DNA of 64,000 nucleotides, taken from Acidocella facilis ATCC 35904 (GTDB lineage: Bacteria > Pseudomonadota > Alphaproteobacteria > Acetobacterales > Acetobacteraceae). A model generated the notes under the pieces. That model was not told the origin of the DNA. It saw nothing but the letters and a program-made list of their open reading frames with translations, and searched no databases. The stretch covers positions 222,930-286,929 of the forward strand of contig NZ_JHYG01000005.1 in the NCBI RefSeq assembly GCF_000687875.1, read 5' to 3'. Positions 46,943 through 54,180 of this stretch are shown in pieces. The position numbers and the translations under genes were made by a program. Positions within the stretch are counted from its first letter, which is position 1, and each line of letters begins with the position of its first letter.

Positions 46943-48507
46943 GCCGTCAGCAGCTCTGCTACATTCTCTGCGATCATCGTTTGTAACCGCACTGCCTCGG
47001 CGTTCAGCCCCTCCAGCTCCTCCTGCAACGCCTCCAGCTTCACCCGAAATTCTTCATCCTCCACCACCTCACCCGGCGCCACGCCGACATAGCGCCCCGG
47101 GTTGAGGCTCCAATCCTGGGCGGCGATGTCGGCGCGCGTGGCCACCCGGCAGAGGCCGGGCACGTCACGGTATCCCCCATCGGGGAAAGCTTCCGCCATG
47201 CGGGCGGCGCTACCGGCGACATTCTCGGTCGACTCGCCGCGCCAGAGGCGGACGATGTTGGCCAGGAACTCGGTCTGGTCGGGGTCGAACACGCGATGGG
47301 CGCGCGTGACCTGCCGAAATAAATGCCTCGCGTCGAGGAACAGCACTTGATCCGCGCGCGGCCCCTTCGCCTTGCCGCGGTCGAGGAACCACAACGTCAC
47401 CGGCAGGGTAACGGTGTAGAACATGTTTGGCCCGACCGCGATGATGCAATCCACCGCGCCGGTCTCGATGAGGCGGCGGCGGATGTCCCGCTCGCTGCCG
47501 CCGGCATCGCTGGCGCTGTTAGCCATCACGAAGCCGGCCCGGCCTGTCTCGTTCAGGGCGGCGTAGAAAAGGTTGATCCAGAGCGTGTTGGCGTTGTTCA
47601 CCGTGGGCAGGCCGAGCGGGTAGTGCGGGTCCACCTGGCCGGTGGCGGTGACGAGGCGGGTGCGGTCGACCTCGCTCTGGTTGAAGGGCGGGTTGGCCAT
47701 CACGAAATCGAACCTGCCTAGCAGCTTGTGCGGGTCGTCGTAGTAGCTGTTGGTGTTGCCACCGCCTTTGATGTCGCCCGAGAGGCCGTGCACGGCGAGG
47801 TTCAGGCGGCACAGGCGGATGGTGTCGTCCATCTTCTCCACACCGTAGATGGCCAGCTCCTTGTCCGGAGCCTTGTGGTGCCGGCGGACGAATTCGGCCG
47901 AGTGCACGAACATGCCGCCGGAGCCGCAGGCGGGGTCCAGTATGGCGCCATGGAAGGGCTCGATCACCTCCACGATCAGCTTCACGATCGAGGCCGGGGT
48001 AAAATACTCGCCGCCCTTCTGCATGAAGGCTGAGGCGAACTCGCCCATGAAATACTCAAAAATCAGCCCGTAGGCGTCGCCCTCCATATCCAGCGGTGCG
48101 AGCAGGCGCAGCAGGTCGGCCAGCACGGTGTTGGGCAGAGCTGCGTAGCCACGGGGCAGCACGCCAGCCAGCTCGGGGTTGGCATCCACGATGGCATCCA
48201 TGGCCGCCGTCAGCTCGGCGCCGAGGTTGGCATTACCCGGCAGGGCCAGCAGGCGGGAAAAGCGGGCGACCTCGGGCACGAACATGGCGCCGCGGGCCTG
48301 GTAGGCGGCCGGGGTGGGTTTCAGGCGGCCGGTGAAAGTCGGCTTCAGCTCGGCGTCAACCAGCAGGAATTTAGCCTCCATCTGCCGCAGGGCAATGAGG
48401 GCGAGGACAGGCTGGGCATATTGGTCCGGGCGCAGGCCCGTGTTGGTCCAGAGGGTCTCGGCGGCCTTGAACAGGCGCTTCGCAACATCTTGAAAGTCGA
48501 CGGCCAT
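46939..48507 (-). CDS. hsdM: Type I restriction enzyme, methyltransferase subunit
   Basis: HsdM is an N6-adenine methyltransferase. The 522-residue protein has the N-terminal helical domain, the KGGEYFTPASIVKLIVEVI motif, the SAM-binding AILDPACGSGGMFV (DPACGSG at 191-197) and the catalytic NPPF at 272-275. It is the first gene of hsdM-hsdS-hsdR, with 4-bp and 1-bp overlaps. All three are intact, so the system is probably active. Confidence 0.96.
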   Translation of the reverse strand: MAVDFQDVAKRLFKAAETLWTNTGLRPDQYAQPVLALIALRQMEAKFLLVDAELKPTFTGRLKPTPAAYQARGAMFVPEVARFSRLLALPGNANLGAELTAAMDAIVDANPELAGVLPRGYAALPNTVLADLLRLLAPLDMEGDAYGLIFEYFMGEFASAFMQKGGEYFTPASIVKLIVEVIEPFHGAILDPACGSGGMFVHSAEFVRRHHKAPDKELAIYGVEKMDDTIRLCRLNLAVHGLSGDIKGGGNTNSYYDDPHKLLGRFDFVMANPPFNQSEVDRTRLVTATGQVDPHYPLGLPTVNNANTLWINLFYAALNETGRAGFVMANSASDAGGSERDIRRRLIETGAVDCIIAVGPNMFYTVTLPVTLWFLDRGKAKGPRADQVLFLDARHLFRQVTRAHRVFDPDQTEFLANIVRLWRGESTENVAGSAARMAEAFPDGGYRDVPGLCRVATRADIAAQDWSLNPGRYVGVAPGEVVEDEEFRVKLEALQEELEGLNAEAVRLQTMIAENVAELLTA

Positions 48508-48611
48508 TGGATTCCGGTGCTGGTTGTAGTCGTTGTGACAGTATCACGGGGAGATGTAGGGTCTAGGGGCGGAAGACAGGGCAGCACCGGCAGCCCGGGC
48601 ACTCCCAGGGG

Positions 48612-48646
48612 AAAAAGAGAGAGAGGCCCCCAGGCGGCTCTCTCTC
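48612..48646 (-). terminator. Terminator after the 86-residue membrane protein gene
   Basis: Read on the minus strand, GAGAGAGCC and GGCCTCTCTC pair around a short loop and are followed by TTTTTCCCC. It lies 11 bp past the stop at 48657 and separates the integrase-side genes from hsdM. Confidence 0.65.
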
Positions 48647-48656
48647 ATAATTTACG

Positions 48657-48917
48657 CTACGGCGGGATACTGCCCGCGAGCCACGCCCACATGGCACAAA
48701 CGCCGGCGGCGGTGAGGACAAGGTCGAGCTGGGGTGCCAGTCGCAGCTCGATTTCGGCGCCCAGCAGCGCCATCACCACCGGCAGGGTGAGGATGATCTT
48801 CACCGCCGCCGGCAAACGGTTCCACAGGCCACGCCTTCTGCCCCCTGGGGCTGGCGCTTGCCCATGGTGCGGCGGCTCAATCGCGCCGGTGGTGAGCTGG
48901 TTCTTCTCGTTCCGCAT
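48657..48917 (-). CDS. Small hypothetical membrane protein
   Basis: The 86-residue protein starts MRNEKNQLTTGAIEPPHHGQ. It has a basic, proline-rich first half followed by two hydrophobic stretches (about residues 38-53, VKIILTLPVVMALLGA, and about 63-82, LDLVLTAAGVCAMWAWLAG), consistent with a two-helix inner-membrane protein. AAGGA precedes the ATG at good spacing, and a terminator follows. No family was recognised. It lies downstream of integrase 1 on the same strand. Confidence 0.6.
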   Translation of the reverse strand: MRNEKNQLTTGAIEPPHHGQAPAPGGRRRGLWNRLPAAVKIILTLPVVMALLGAEIELRLAPQLDLVLTAAGVCAMWAWLAGSIPP

Positions 48918-48953
48918 GATGGTTCCTTTCGAGTTTTGATTCGTTTCTGGATT

Positions 48954-48979
48954 GGAGAAGGCGCTTCGGCGCCTTCTCC
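48954..48979. other. Perfect hairpin with TTCG loop downstream of integrase 1
   Basis: GGAGAAGGCGC and GCGCCTTCTCC form an 11-bp perfect stem closed by a TTCG tetraloop. It lies about 50 bp past the integrase 1 stop and 37 bp before the small membrane protein start. It has no T tract, so it may stabilise or attenuate the message instead of ending it. Confidence 0.7.
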
Positions 48980-49027
48980 TTCTGCACGCTTGTGGTTGTG
49001 GCGGGGGTTCCGGCCCGTCCGTTCGGC

Positions 49028-50311
49028 CTATGCCGCGTCCCCCGTCTCTGCCGCTACACCCTCGGCCTGTTTGGCTTCCGGCAGCAGGTTCCAGGCCCTG
49101 GACGCGGTGGTGGCGGTGGCAATCAGCCGTTGCGGACTGTGATGAGCGTAACGCTGCGTCGTGCTGAGTTGTGAATGACCCAGCACCGTGCCGATCTCGT
49201 TCAACGGCGTGCCGGCATTGGCCAGCGCGGATGCGAACGAATGCCGCAGATCGTGGATGCGCAGATCGGCGGGCAGACCCGCCGCCTTTTTTGCCCGTGC
49301 CCAGACGCCGCGCAGCCCCTCGATGGACTTGCCCGGCCGGCGATGGCTCGGAAAGACATACGGATTGGACCCCGGGTCCCCCACCACCTTGCCCGACGCC
49401 TCCGCCTCGGCCAGAGCGGCGAGCCGGTCCGCCTCCAATAACCGGCGAAGCGAATCCTGACGGCGGAGAATGCCCACCGCCACTGGTGAAAGCGGGATGT
49501 AGCGCGGCTTGCCGCTCTTGGAACGCGGCACCACGAGCAGACCGCGCTCCAAATCGACCTGCTCCCATTTCGCCAGGATGATCTCGCTGCGCCGGGCGCC
49601 GGTCACGATGAGCAGCGCCAGCGCCGCCGCCGCGATAGGGTCCTCGTCCGCGTCGAGCGCCTTCACCAGCGCCTGCGTTTCAGCCGGGCTGAGATAGAGA
49701 TCACGATGCTCCTCGCGCAACATGCCGGGCGAAGCGGCGGGATTTCTTCCTTCGAAAAGCTCCCATTTCGAGGCCAGATTGAACATCGCCCGCAGCGTCG
49801 CCAGATGGCGATTGACCGTGCCCGGCGCCAAGCCTTCCGCAACCAGCTTGCGGCGCAATTCCGCCACGTCCGTCACCGTCACCTCGTCCAACGCCTTCCG
49901 GCCCAGGGCGGGCAGGATGCGCCGGCGCAGATAGGCGTCGATATTATGCGCCGAGCGCAACCTTTCCCGCACATGGGGCAAGTAGCGATCGGCCGCGAAC
50001 TCCGCCACGCTCGGCACGGCACGCAGCTTTTCCCGGGCGGCGACCGGATCGCCGCCAAGGCTCACTTCGGCCTTGAGCTGCTCCGCGCGTTTGCGCGCTT
50101 GTTCAGCCGTGACGTCACCCAGACGCCCGAGCTTAACCTCGCGGCTACGGCCGCGCTGATCCTTGAAACGAAAATACAGAGTGATCGTGGTCCGACGTTG
50201 CTCTGCAATAAAACCGTGCAGCCGGCTGTCGAACAGCCGGAACTTGACAACCCCCGCAGGCAGGGGCGCCAGTGCCCGCAAGGCGGCAGACGTGATTACA
50301 GCTTTGCCCAT
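49028..50311 (-). CDS. Tyrosine integrase 1 (phage/island type)
   Basis: This 427-residue site-specific recombinase has an N-terminal arm-binding DUF4102-like domain (FRLFDSRLHGFIAEQRRT, VKLGRLGDVTAEQARKRAEQL), a SAM-like core-binding domain (about 100-195) and a catalytic domain. The visible catalytic residues are Arg240 (VTGARRSE), His353 and Arg356 (IHDLRHSF), His379 (LGHSQ) and Tyr388 (TTQRYAH). ATG 50311 follows GGAG. It shares GRNPAASPGMLR and a DAA C-terminus with integrase 2. It belongs with the AlpA-like gene at 52552. Confidence 0.95.
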   Translation of the reverse strand: MGKAVITSAALRALAPLPAGVVKFRLFDSRLHGFIAEQRRTTITLYFRFKDQRGRSREVKLGRLGDVTAEQARKRAEQLKAEVSLGGDPVAAREKLRAVPSVAEFAADRYLPHVRERLRSAHNIDAYLRRRILPALGRKALDEVTVTDVAELRRKLVAEGLAPGTVNRHLATLRAMFNLASKWELFEGRNPAASPGMLREEHRDLYLSPAETQALVKALDADEDPIAAAALALLIVTGARRSEIILAKWEQVDLERGLLVVPRSKSGKPRYIPLSPVAVGILRRQDSLRRLLEADRLAALAEAEASGKVVGDPGSNPYVFPSHRRPGKSIEGLRGVWARAKKAAGLPADLRIHDLRHSFASALANAGTPLNEIGTVLGHSQLSTTQRYAHHSPQRLIATATTASRAWNLLPEAKQAEGVAAETGDAA

Positions 50312-50418
50312 GGCGAGGGGTCTCCTTTCACGGTGTTCGGACAAGGCAGAAAAATTGCGCCTGACGGGGCCGTCAGGCGCGTTGGCAACTCTTGGGGTGA
50401 GCCTGTCGGGCCGTGAGC

Positions 50419-51045
50419 TTAGTCCGGGTCCTCTGCGACTGGAGCTTCGCCACGGGCAATCCGCACGCGCCTGATTTCGGCGGCGAGCGCAGCGCGTACA
50501 GCGTTGCGGCATAACCAAAGCTTTCGCAGGTACGGCGCACGCTCGCACCAGTCGCGCAACGCCTCGTCGATGACGACGATAACCTGCTCGGGCATGACGC
50601 CCTCCTCGCGGCTCTGCGGGTCTGGACACAGCGGCAAGACCAGTTCGCCGGTCCAAGCCAGGGTCCAGGCGTAAGGCGAGGATTGCCCGCCAGGACCAAA
50701 GTCGACACCATTGCCCAGTGCCTCGCCGGCTGGCATTTGTCGCACGGCGCGCCCCAAAGCCTCAAGTACGGCCAAAGCGCCACCTTCGGGCGCCCTGGCG
50801 TGCTCCAACGCCATCCTGGCCTGCACCACGCAAAGCAACTGGCGCAGCGTCCAGCCAACGGGCGCCCCGCCGCCTGTGCCATAACGGACCAGGATGCCGT
50901 GTCCATCGCCACCCGTGTCCAGCGCCACACCCCAAAATCGCTGACCCCAGTGAGGCAGTAGATCGGTATCGGTGAAGAGCACGAAGCGGCGATCGTCGGT
51001 TGTGGCGCGCGCCGCCACAACCGCCTTCTCATCGAAATCGATCAT
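50419..51045 (-). CDS. Unknown protein B (copy 1 of duplicated module)
   Basis: This 208-residue soluble protein has no recognised domain. It resembles the 206-residue product at 51483-52103. Shared patterns are R-x-WGV near residue 37, GW-x3-QLL-x4-QAR-x-A-x-E-x-AR in the middle, SSPYAWT versus SSYPWT, a CP-x-P motif and a C-terminal helix region R-x-AVR-x-AL-x2-E. It overlaps the upstream small gene by 4 bp (ATGA), so the two products are probably made in fixed ratio. It lies about 100 bp upstream of integrase 1. Confidence 0.7.
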   Translation of the reverse strand: MIDFDEKAVVAARATTDDRRFVLFTDTDLLPHWGQRFWGVALDTGGDGHGILVRYGTGGGAPVGWTLRQLLCVVQARMALEHARAPEGGALAVLEALGRAVRQMPAGEALGNGVDFGPGGQSSPYAWTLAWTGELVLPLCPDPQSREEGVMPEQVIVVIDEALRDWCERAPYLRKLWLCRNAVRAALAAEIRRVRIARGEAPVAEDPD

Positions 51046-51365
51046 GCCCTCACACCTCCGGGAACGGTGTCAGCGCCGTCGATCTCGAAAATAAGCCAGA
51101 GATCGTCGCTGTTGATGGAGACCGCAACACCTTCAGGAACCCAGAAGGCATTCACCTCTTCCTCGTTAGGATCGTCGTTGAGTGCGAAAAGATCGGCAGG
51201 CGCCTGCACTTTAATGCCAACTGTGTCGAAATATTTGACGATGCTGAGCGGGTCCTCGCCGGTGCGCACGGCATCAGTAAAACGCACGCGCTGCACCTCG
51301 CTCAGCTTTTCGATATCGGAATAGCGCGTGAGCAGCGCCTCCAAGGAGTGGACGGTTTGATCCAT
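51042..51365 (-). CDS. Unknown small protein A (copy 1 of duplicated module)
   Basis: The 107-residue acidic protein has no recognised family. It matches the product at 52117-52413: VRFTDAVRTGEDPLSIVKYF against IRFVDAMARGDDPLHVLPYF, then NDDPNEEEVNAF against NDPAEEEFDGF, and PEGVAVSINSDDLWLIFE against DEGVAVYLAIDGQWLLF. GGAG precedes the ATG at 10 bp. It is small, acidic and translationally coupled to a larger partner, as in toxin-antitoxin or inhibitor pairs, but this is only an analogy. Confidence 0.7.
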   Translation of the reverse strand: MDQTVHSLEALLTRYSDIEKLSEVQRVRFTDAVRTGEDPLSIVKYFDTVGIKVQAPADLFALNDDPNEEEVNAFWVPEGVAVSINSDDLWLIFEIDGADTVPGGVRA

Positions 51366-51383
51366 GAGTTTGGGGCTCCAAAT

Positions 51384-51416
51384 GCGGAAGCCCCGCCGGT
51401 GGGGCGGGGCTTCTGC
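51384..51416. other. Hairpin upstream of module copy 1
   Basis: GAAGCCCCGCC and GGCGGGGCTTC form an 11-bp perfect stem, extended by weaker outer pairs. It lies between the end of copy 2 and the start of copy 1 of the two-gene module. A similar hairpin (AAGCCCCTGCC/GGCAGGGGCTT) sits in the same place before copy 2, so the hairpin seems to be part of the repeated unit. Confidence 0.7.
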
Positions 51417-51482
51417 TCGATGCTGGTTAGGGATTTGCCCGGACCGGCGGTCAGGGCGTGCACATGAAATGCCGGTGCGGGA

Positions 51483-52103
51483 TCAGGCTTTCACGCCCAG
51501 CACACGCTGCACCTCAAGGGTCAAAGCCTCGCGCACCGCGCGGCGCGTTTCCCAGCATCGCCGGCGCCATGGGGTCACCGGCAACCAGGCGTCGAGCGCC
51601 AGGTCCAGCGCGGTCAGGAGCTGCTCCGCCGTGATGCCCGCACCGTGACCGAATGGCTCCGGGCACATGTCGATGCAAAACAGCCCTGCCCGCGCCCTTG
51701 TCCATGGATACGAGGAAACTTCCTGCGCAGGTTCAAAGGCAATGGGCAGGATGGAATTGTCGCTGAGCGCCTCGTGGTAGACAGCGAGCGCATTCTCCAG
51801 GTGATGGAGAATTGCTTTCGCAACGGGTGCGCCGCTACGCGCCAGTTCAACTGCGAAGCGTGCCTGCGCGATCGCGAGAAGCTGGGTTACCGACCAGCCA
51901 TCGCGGCCACCACGCAAGCCGAGGCGGATGAAGGCGGCAGCACCCCCATCCGCCTCGCCGCCCGCTTCCACCAGTACGCCCCAGAGGCGTGGTGGCATGC
52001 CGGGAATGTGGTCTGTCGCCAGGAACGTAACAGCGCGGCCGTCACTGGCGATGCGCTGAGAAATGACATCGCGCGAGGGGGAAAGATTCGGATCATTCTT
52101 CAT
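51483..52103 (-). CDS. Unknown protein B' (copy 2 of duplicated module)
   Basis: The 206-residue protein is homologous to the one at 50419-51045. Its own features are PPRLWGVLVEAGG, GWSVTQLLAIAQARFAVELARSG, SSYPWTRARAGLFCIDMCPEP and a C-terminal CWETRRAVREALTLEVQRVLG. The start MKNDPNLSPSRD at ATG 52103 lies 13 bp after the stop of the small partner. The two B copies are clearly divergent, so the duplication is old or the modules arrived separately. Confidence 0.7.
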   Translation of the reverse strand: MKNDPNLSPSRDVISQRIASDGRAVTFLATDHIPGMPPRLWGVLVEAGGEADGGAAAFIRLGLRGGRDGWSVTQLLAIAQARFAVELARSGAPVAKAILHHLENALAVYHEALSDNSILPIAFEPAQEVSSYPWTRARAGLFCIDMCPEPFGHGAGITAEQLLTALDLALDAWLPVTPWRRRCWETRRAVREALTLEVQRVLGVKA

Positions 52104-52116
52104 GTGGCCTTGCCCT

Positions 52117-52413
52117 TCAGTGAGTGAACAGGAGCCATTGGCCATCGATCGCCAAGTACACCGCGACTCCCTCGTCGACTCTGAATCCGTCGAATTCCTC
52201 TTCGGCCGGATCGTTGCACGCCTCGAGCAGGTCTTCCATGGATTGAACCTGGACGCCGACGTCGGCGAAATACGGCAGAACGTGCAGCGGATCGTCGCCG
52301 CGGGCCATGGCATCCACGAAGCGAATTTGCGGCACGTAGCGCGGCAAGTCGTTGCCGGCGGCATGACGCCGCAGCAGCGCCGCCAGCGTCTCGTCTTGTG
52401 GTTCCGTCGTCAT
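52117..52413 (-). CDS. Unknown small protein A' (copy 2 of duplicated module)
   Basis: The 98-residue acidic protein is homologous to the one at 51042-51365 and has no recognised family. ATG 52413 (MTTEPQDETLAALL) is preceded by GGAG at 6 bp. An ATG four codons earlier is possible. The core YVPQIRFVDAMARGDDPLHVLPYFADVGVQV and EEEFDGFRVDEGVAVY is shared with the other copy. Confidence 0.7.
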   Translation of the reverse strand: MTTEPQDETLAALLRRHAAGNDLPRYVPQIRFVDAMARGDDPLHVLPYFADVGVQVQSMEDLLEACNDPAEEEFDGFRVDEGVAVYLAIDGQWLLFTH

Positions 52414-52429
52414 CGTGAACTCCATATGA

Positions 52430-52459
52430 AAGCCCCTGCCGCACGGGCGGCAGGGGCTT
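52430..52459. other. Hairpin upstream of module copy 2
   Basis: AAGCCCCTGCC and GGCAGGGGCTT form an 11-bp perfect stem around an 8-base loop. It lies between the AlpA-like gene and the start of A'. It matches the position and part of the sequence of the hairpin before copy 1. Confidence 0.7.
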
Positions 52460-52551
52460 GGTTGCGATAGACCTGCGGCGAGCCAGCAGGTGAATTCATG
52501 AAATCCCCCTCTGAACCTGGACCGTTACGGTGACGCCTGAGAGCTCTACAC

Positions 52552-52845
52552 CTATTCGGCTGTCGACGCAGACGCGCGCAGCTGTTCGATGTAGGTCTTG
52601 ATGTCGTCCGCGTTGTAGCGTGCGACGTTGCGTGCCAGCGGGACGCAGGCCGGGCCCTTACCCGTACGGCGCCACTTGGCAAGCGTCTGGATGGTGACCC
52701 CGAGCAGCCGGGCGACGTCCCGCTGGGTGAGCAGGCGATCGGTGGCCGGCGCGCTTTCCTCGGCGGCGGGCTTCGCGGTGCAGGCCGGCGGTAGAGGCTG
52801 CGACGGTGCCCTGTTCGCAAGGGGGAGCGTGTGGTTTGGGCGCAT
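52552..52845 (-). CDS. AlpA/excisionase-like helix-turn-helix protein
   Basis: The 97-residue protein has a C-terminal MerR-like helix-turn-helix of the excisionase type (LLTQRDVARLLGVTIQTLAKWRRTGKGP) followed by VARYNADDIKTYIEQL. AGGAG precedes ATG 52845. Proteins of this kind act as recombination directionality factors or activate the integrase gene. It is the first gene of the minus-strand series xis-A'-B'-A-B-int1 and divergent from parA. Confidence 0.88.
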   Translation of the reverse strand: MRPNHTLPLANRAPSQPLPPACTAKPAAEESAPATDRLLTQRDVARLLGVTIQTLAKWRRTGKGPACVPLARNVARYNADDIKTYIEQLRASASTAE

Positions 52846-53188
52846 GCGTATCTCCTGAGTGTATGAAGTTGGCCAGATGGGCGCATGTATCGGTAGGCGT
52901 GCCCAAATCTTTGTTACGGGATCGGACGTCGCACTCGTTCTCATGAAGATGCGGGATGGTCCGCATGAGGCGACGTCGACGATACAGCTGGCATGCCATC
53001 GCGCGCATCCGACGCTCTCGCGCAACCCCCGACACATCGCCTTTCATCGGGACCACGCCCGGAATAGAGGGGGCAGCCCGACCGGCCGCACTGTGCCGCG
53101 CAGGCATGCGTCCGCCCTAACAAGAAATCGGGCGAACGCGCATTCGCGCGACCCTCGACAGTACAGTACAGTAGGAGGAGTTGACAGC
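52846..53188. promoter_or_regulatory. Divergent promoter region between alpA-like gene and parA, with ACAGT repeats
   Basis: This 343-bp stretch has no convincing gene. It includes a near-palindrome GCGAACGCGCATTCGC at about 53132-53147. Three direct repeats of ACAGT lie at 53158-53172, directly before the GGAGGAG ribosome-binding site of parA. The pentamer repeats could be a partition-protein operator or centromere-like site, as in plasmid ParA/RHH systems. Confidence 0.45.
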
Positions 53189-53818
53189 ATGCAGATCATC
53201 ACGATCGCCGCCACAAAAGGTGGCGTCGGAAAGACGACGCTCGCCGCGGCGCTGGCCACGGCAGCGCTCGTCGCCCGCCCCGGTATCAGGGTCGGGCTGG
53301 TGGACCTGGACCCGCAGGGGTCGCTGACCGCCTGGTGGAATCGCCGCGACAAGCGGGAGCCCCAACTGCTCCGGCAGCCGGAGGGCGATTTCAGGTTCGA
53401 CACGGCGGGCGCCAGGGCCGCGGGATTCGACTTGATCGTCATCGACTGCCCGCCCGGGTTCTCCGACATCCTGGCCGACGCCATCGCCACCGCCGATCTG
53501 GTGCTGATCCCGACCGGGCCGAGCATGATCGATTTGGACGCCATCGAGTGGGCCGAAACATTGGCGGAAACGTTTTCGATGACGCGTCATTTCGTTCTTA
53601 ACCAAGCCATCTACAGAAGCCGGTTGGCGGGCCGCGCGGTACGGGAGCTCAGCGAGCGGGGGCACCTGCTGAGGCAGGTCGTCCACCACCGCGTGGCGAT
53701 CGCCGAGGCGATGCGCAAGGGGTTGACGGCCATCGAGGCCGAACCGACGGGAGCCGCGGCGCGCGAACTCGCGGCGTTGTGGGCCGAGGTCGGCGCGCTG
53801 CTGGGGAGGGTGCCGTGA
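53189..53818 (+). CDS. parA: ParA family partition ATPase
   Basis: The 209-residue protein is a short type Ib-like ParA/MinD ATPase lacking an N-terminal helix-turn-helix. It has the deviant Walker A KGGVGKTT (residues 10-17), VGLVDLDPQGSLTAWWNRRD and LIVIDCPPGFSD. ParA proteins position plasmids or integrative elements on the nucleoid. Its stop overlaps the start of a small ribbon-helix-helix gene (GTGA), the usual arrangement of a ParA with a ParG-like partner. Confidence 0.93.
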   Translation: MQIITIAATKGGVGKTTLAAALATAALVARPGIRVGLVDLDPQGSLTAWWNRRDKREPQLLRQPEGDFRFDTAGARAAGFDLIVIDCPPGFSDILADAIATADLVLIPTGPSMIDLDAIEWAETLAETFSMTRHFVLNQAIYRSRLAGRAVRELSERGHLLRQVVHHRVAIAEAMRKGLTAIEAEPTGAAARELAALWAEVGALLGRVP

Positions 53819-54042
53819 AACAGCTCGACCACGTGAACCGCCCGCTTCTGCACACGAAGGGCGAGGCGACGCCGCTGGCGGAGCCGAAGATCAAGGCGCC
53901 GAAGGGTGCTAAAGGCCGGCGCGTGGGCGCCTTCTTGCCGACGGAGCTATATGTGCGGTTCAAGGCGCACGTAGCACGCCGTGGAACAACGGGTGAAGAA
54001 GCCATCGTCGCCGCCATCGAGGCCTTGCTCTCGCGGGGCTAG
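53815..54042 (+). CDS. Small ribbon-helix-helix protein, probable ParA partner
   Basis: The 75-residue protein has a flexible basic N-terminus (PKIKAPKGAKGRR) and a C-terminal ribbon-helix-helix-like segment (VGAFLPTELYVRFKAHVARRGTTGEEAIVAAIEALL). It starts at GTG 53815 after GGGGAGGG and overlaps the parA stop by 4 bp. Size, layout and coupling match ParG/omega-type centromere-binding proteins. A strong terminator follows. Confidence 0.75.
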   Translation: MKQLDHVNRPLLHTKGEATPLAEPKIKAPKGAKGRRVGAFLPTELYVRFKAHVARRGTTGEEAIVAAIEALLSRG

Positions 54043-54100
54043 GCACCAACGAAACTTGATGGAACCAGTATCCGAAGCTCATCGCGGGACTAGCGTACAG

Positions 54101-54134
54101 AGAGGGGCCAGCACCACATGGTGCTGGCCCCTCT
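54101..54134. terminator. Bidirectional terminator between the parA pair and integrase 2
   Basis: AGAGGGGCCAGCACCA and TGGTGCTGGCCCCTCT form a 16-bp perfect stem with a 2-base loop. It lies 58 bp after the ribbon-helix-helix gene and 46 bp beyond the integrase 2 stop, so it can serve both convergent units. The T tract is short. Confidence 0.75.
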
Positions 54135-54180
54135 CATGCCCCATCGAAGCTGTCCACCGCCAACCGTCTCGGCTGGGTCT

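Noticed and set aside
48657..49568. Long 303-codon minus-strand frame covering the integrase 1 end and the small membrane protein
   Set aside because: Only its last 86 codons have a start with a ribosome-binding site and sensible composition. The rest overlaps the integrase gene in another frame.
53158..53172. Short direct repeats as a CRISPR array
   Set aside because: There are three 5-bp tandem ACAGT units with no spacers and no cas genes nearby. No CRISPR array was seen anywhere in the window.
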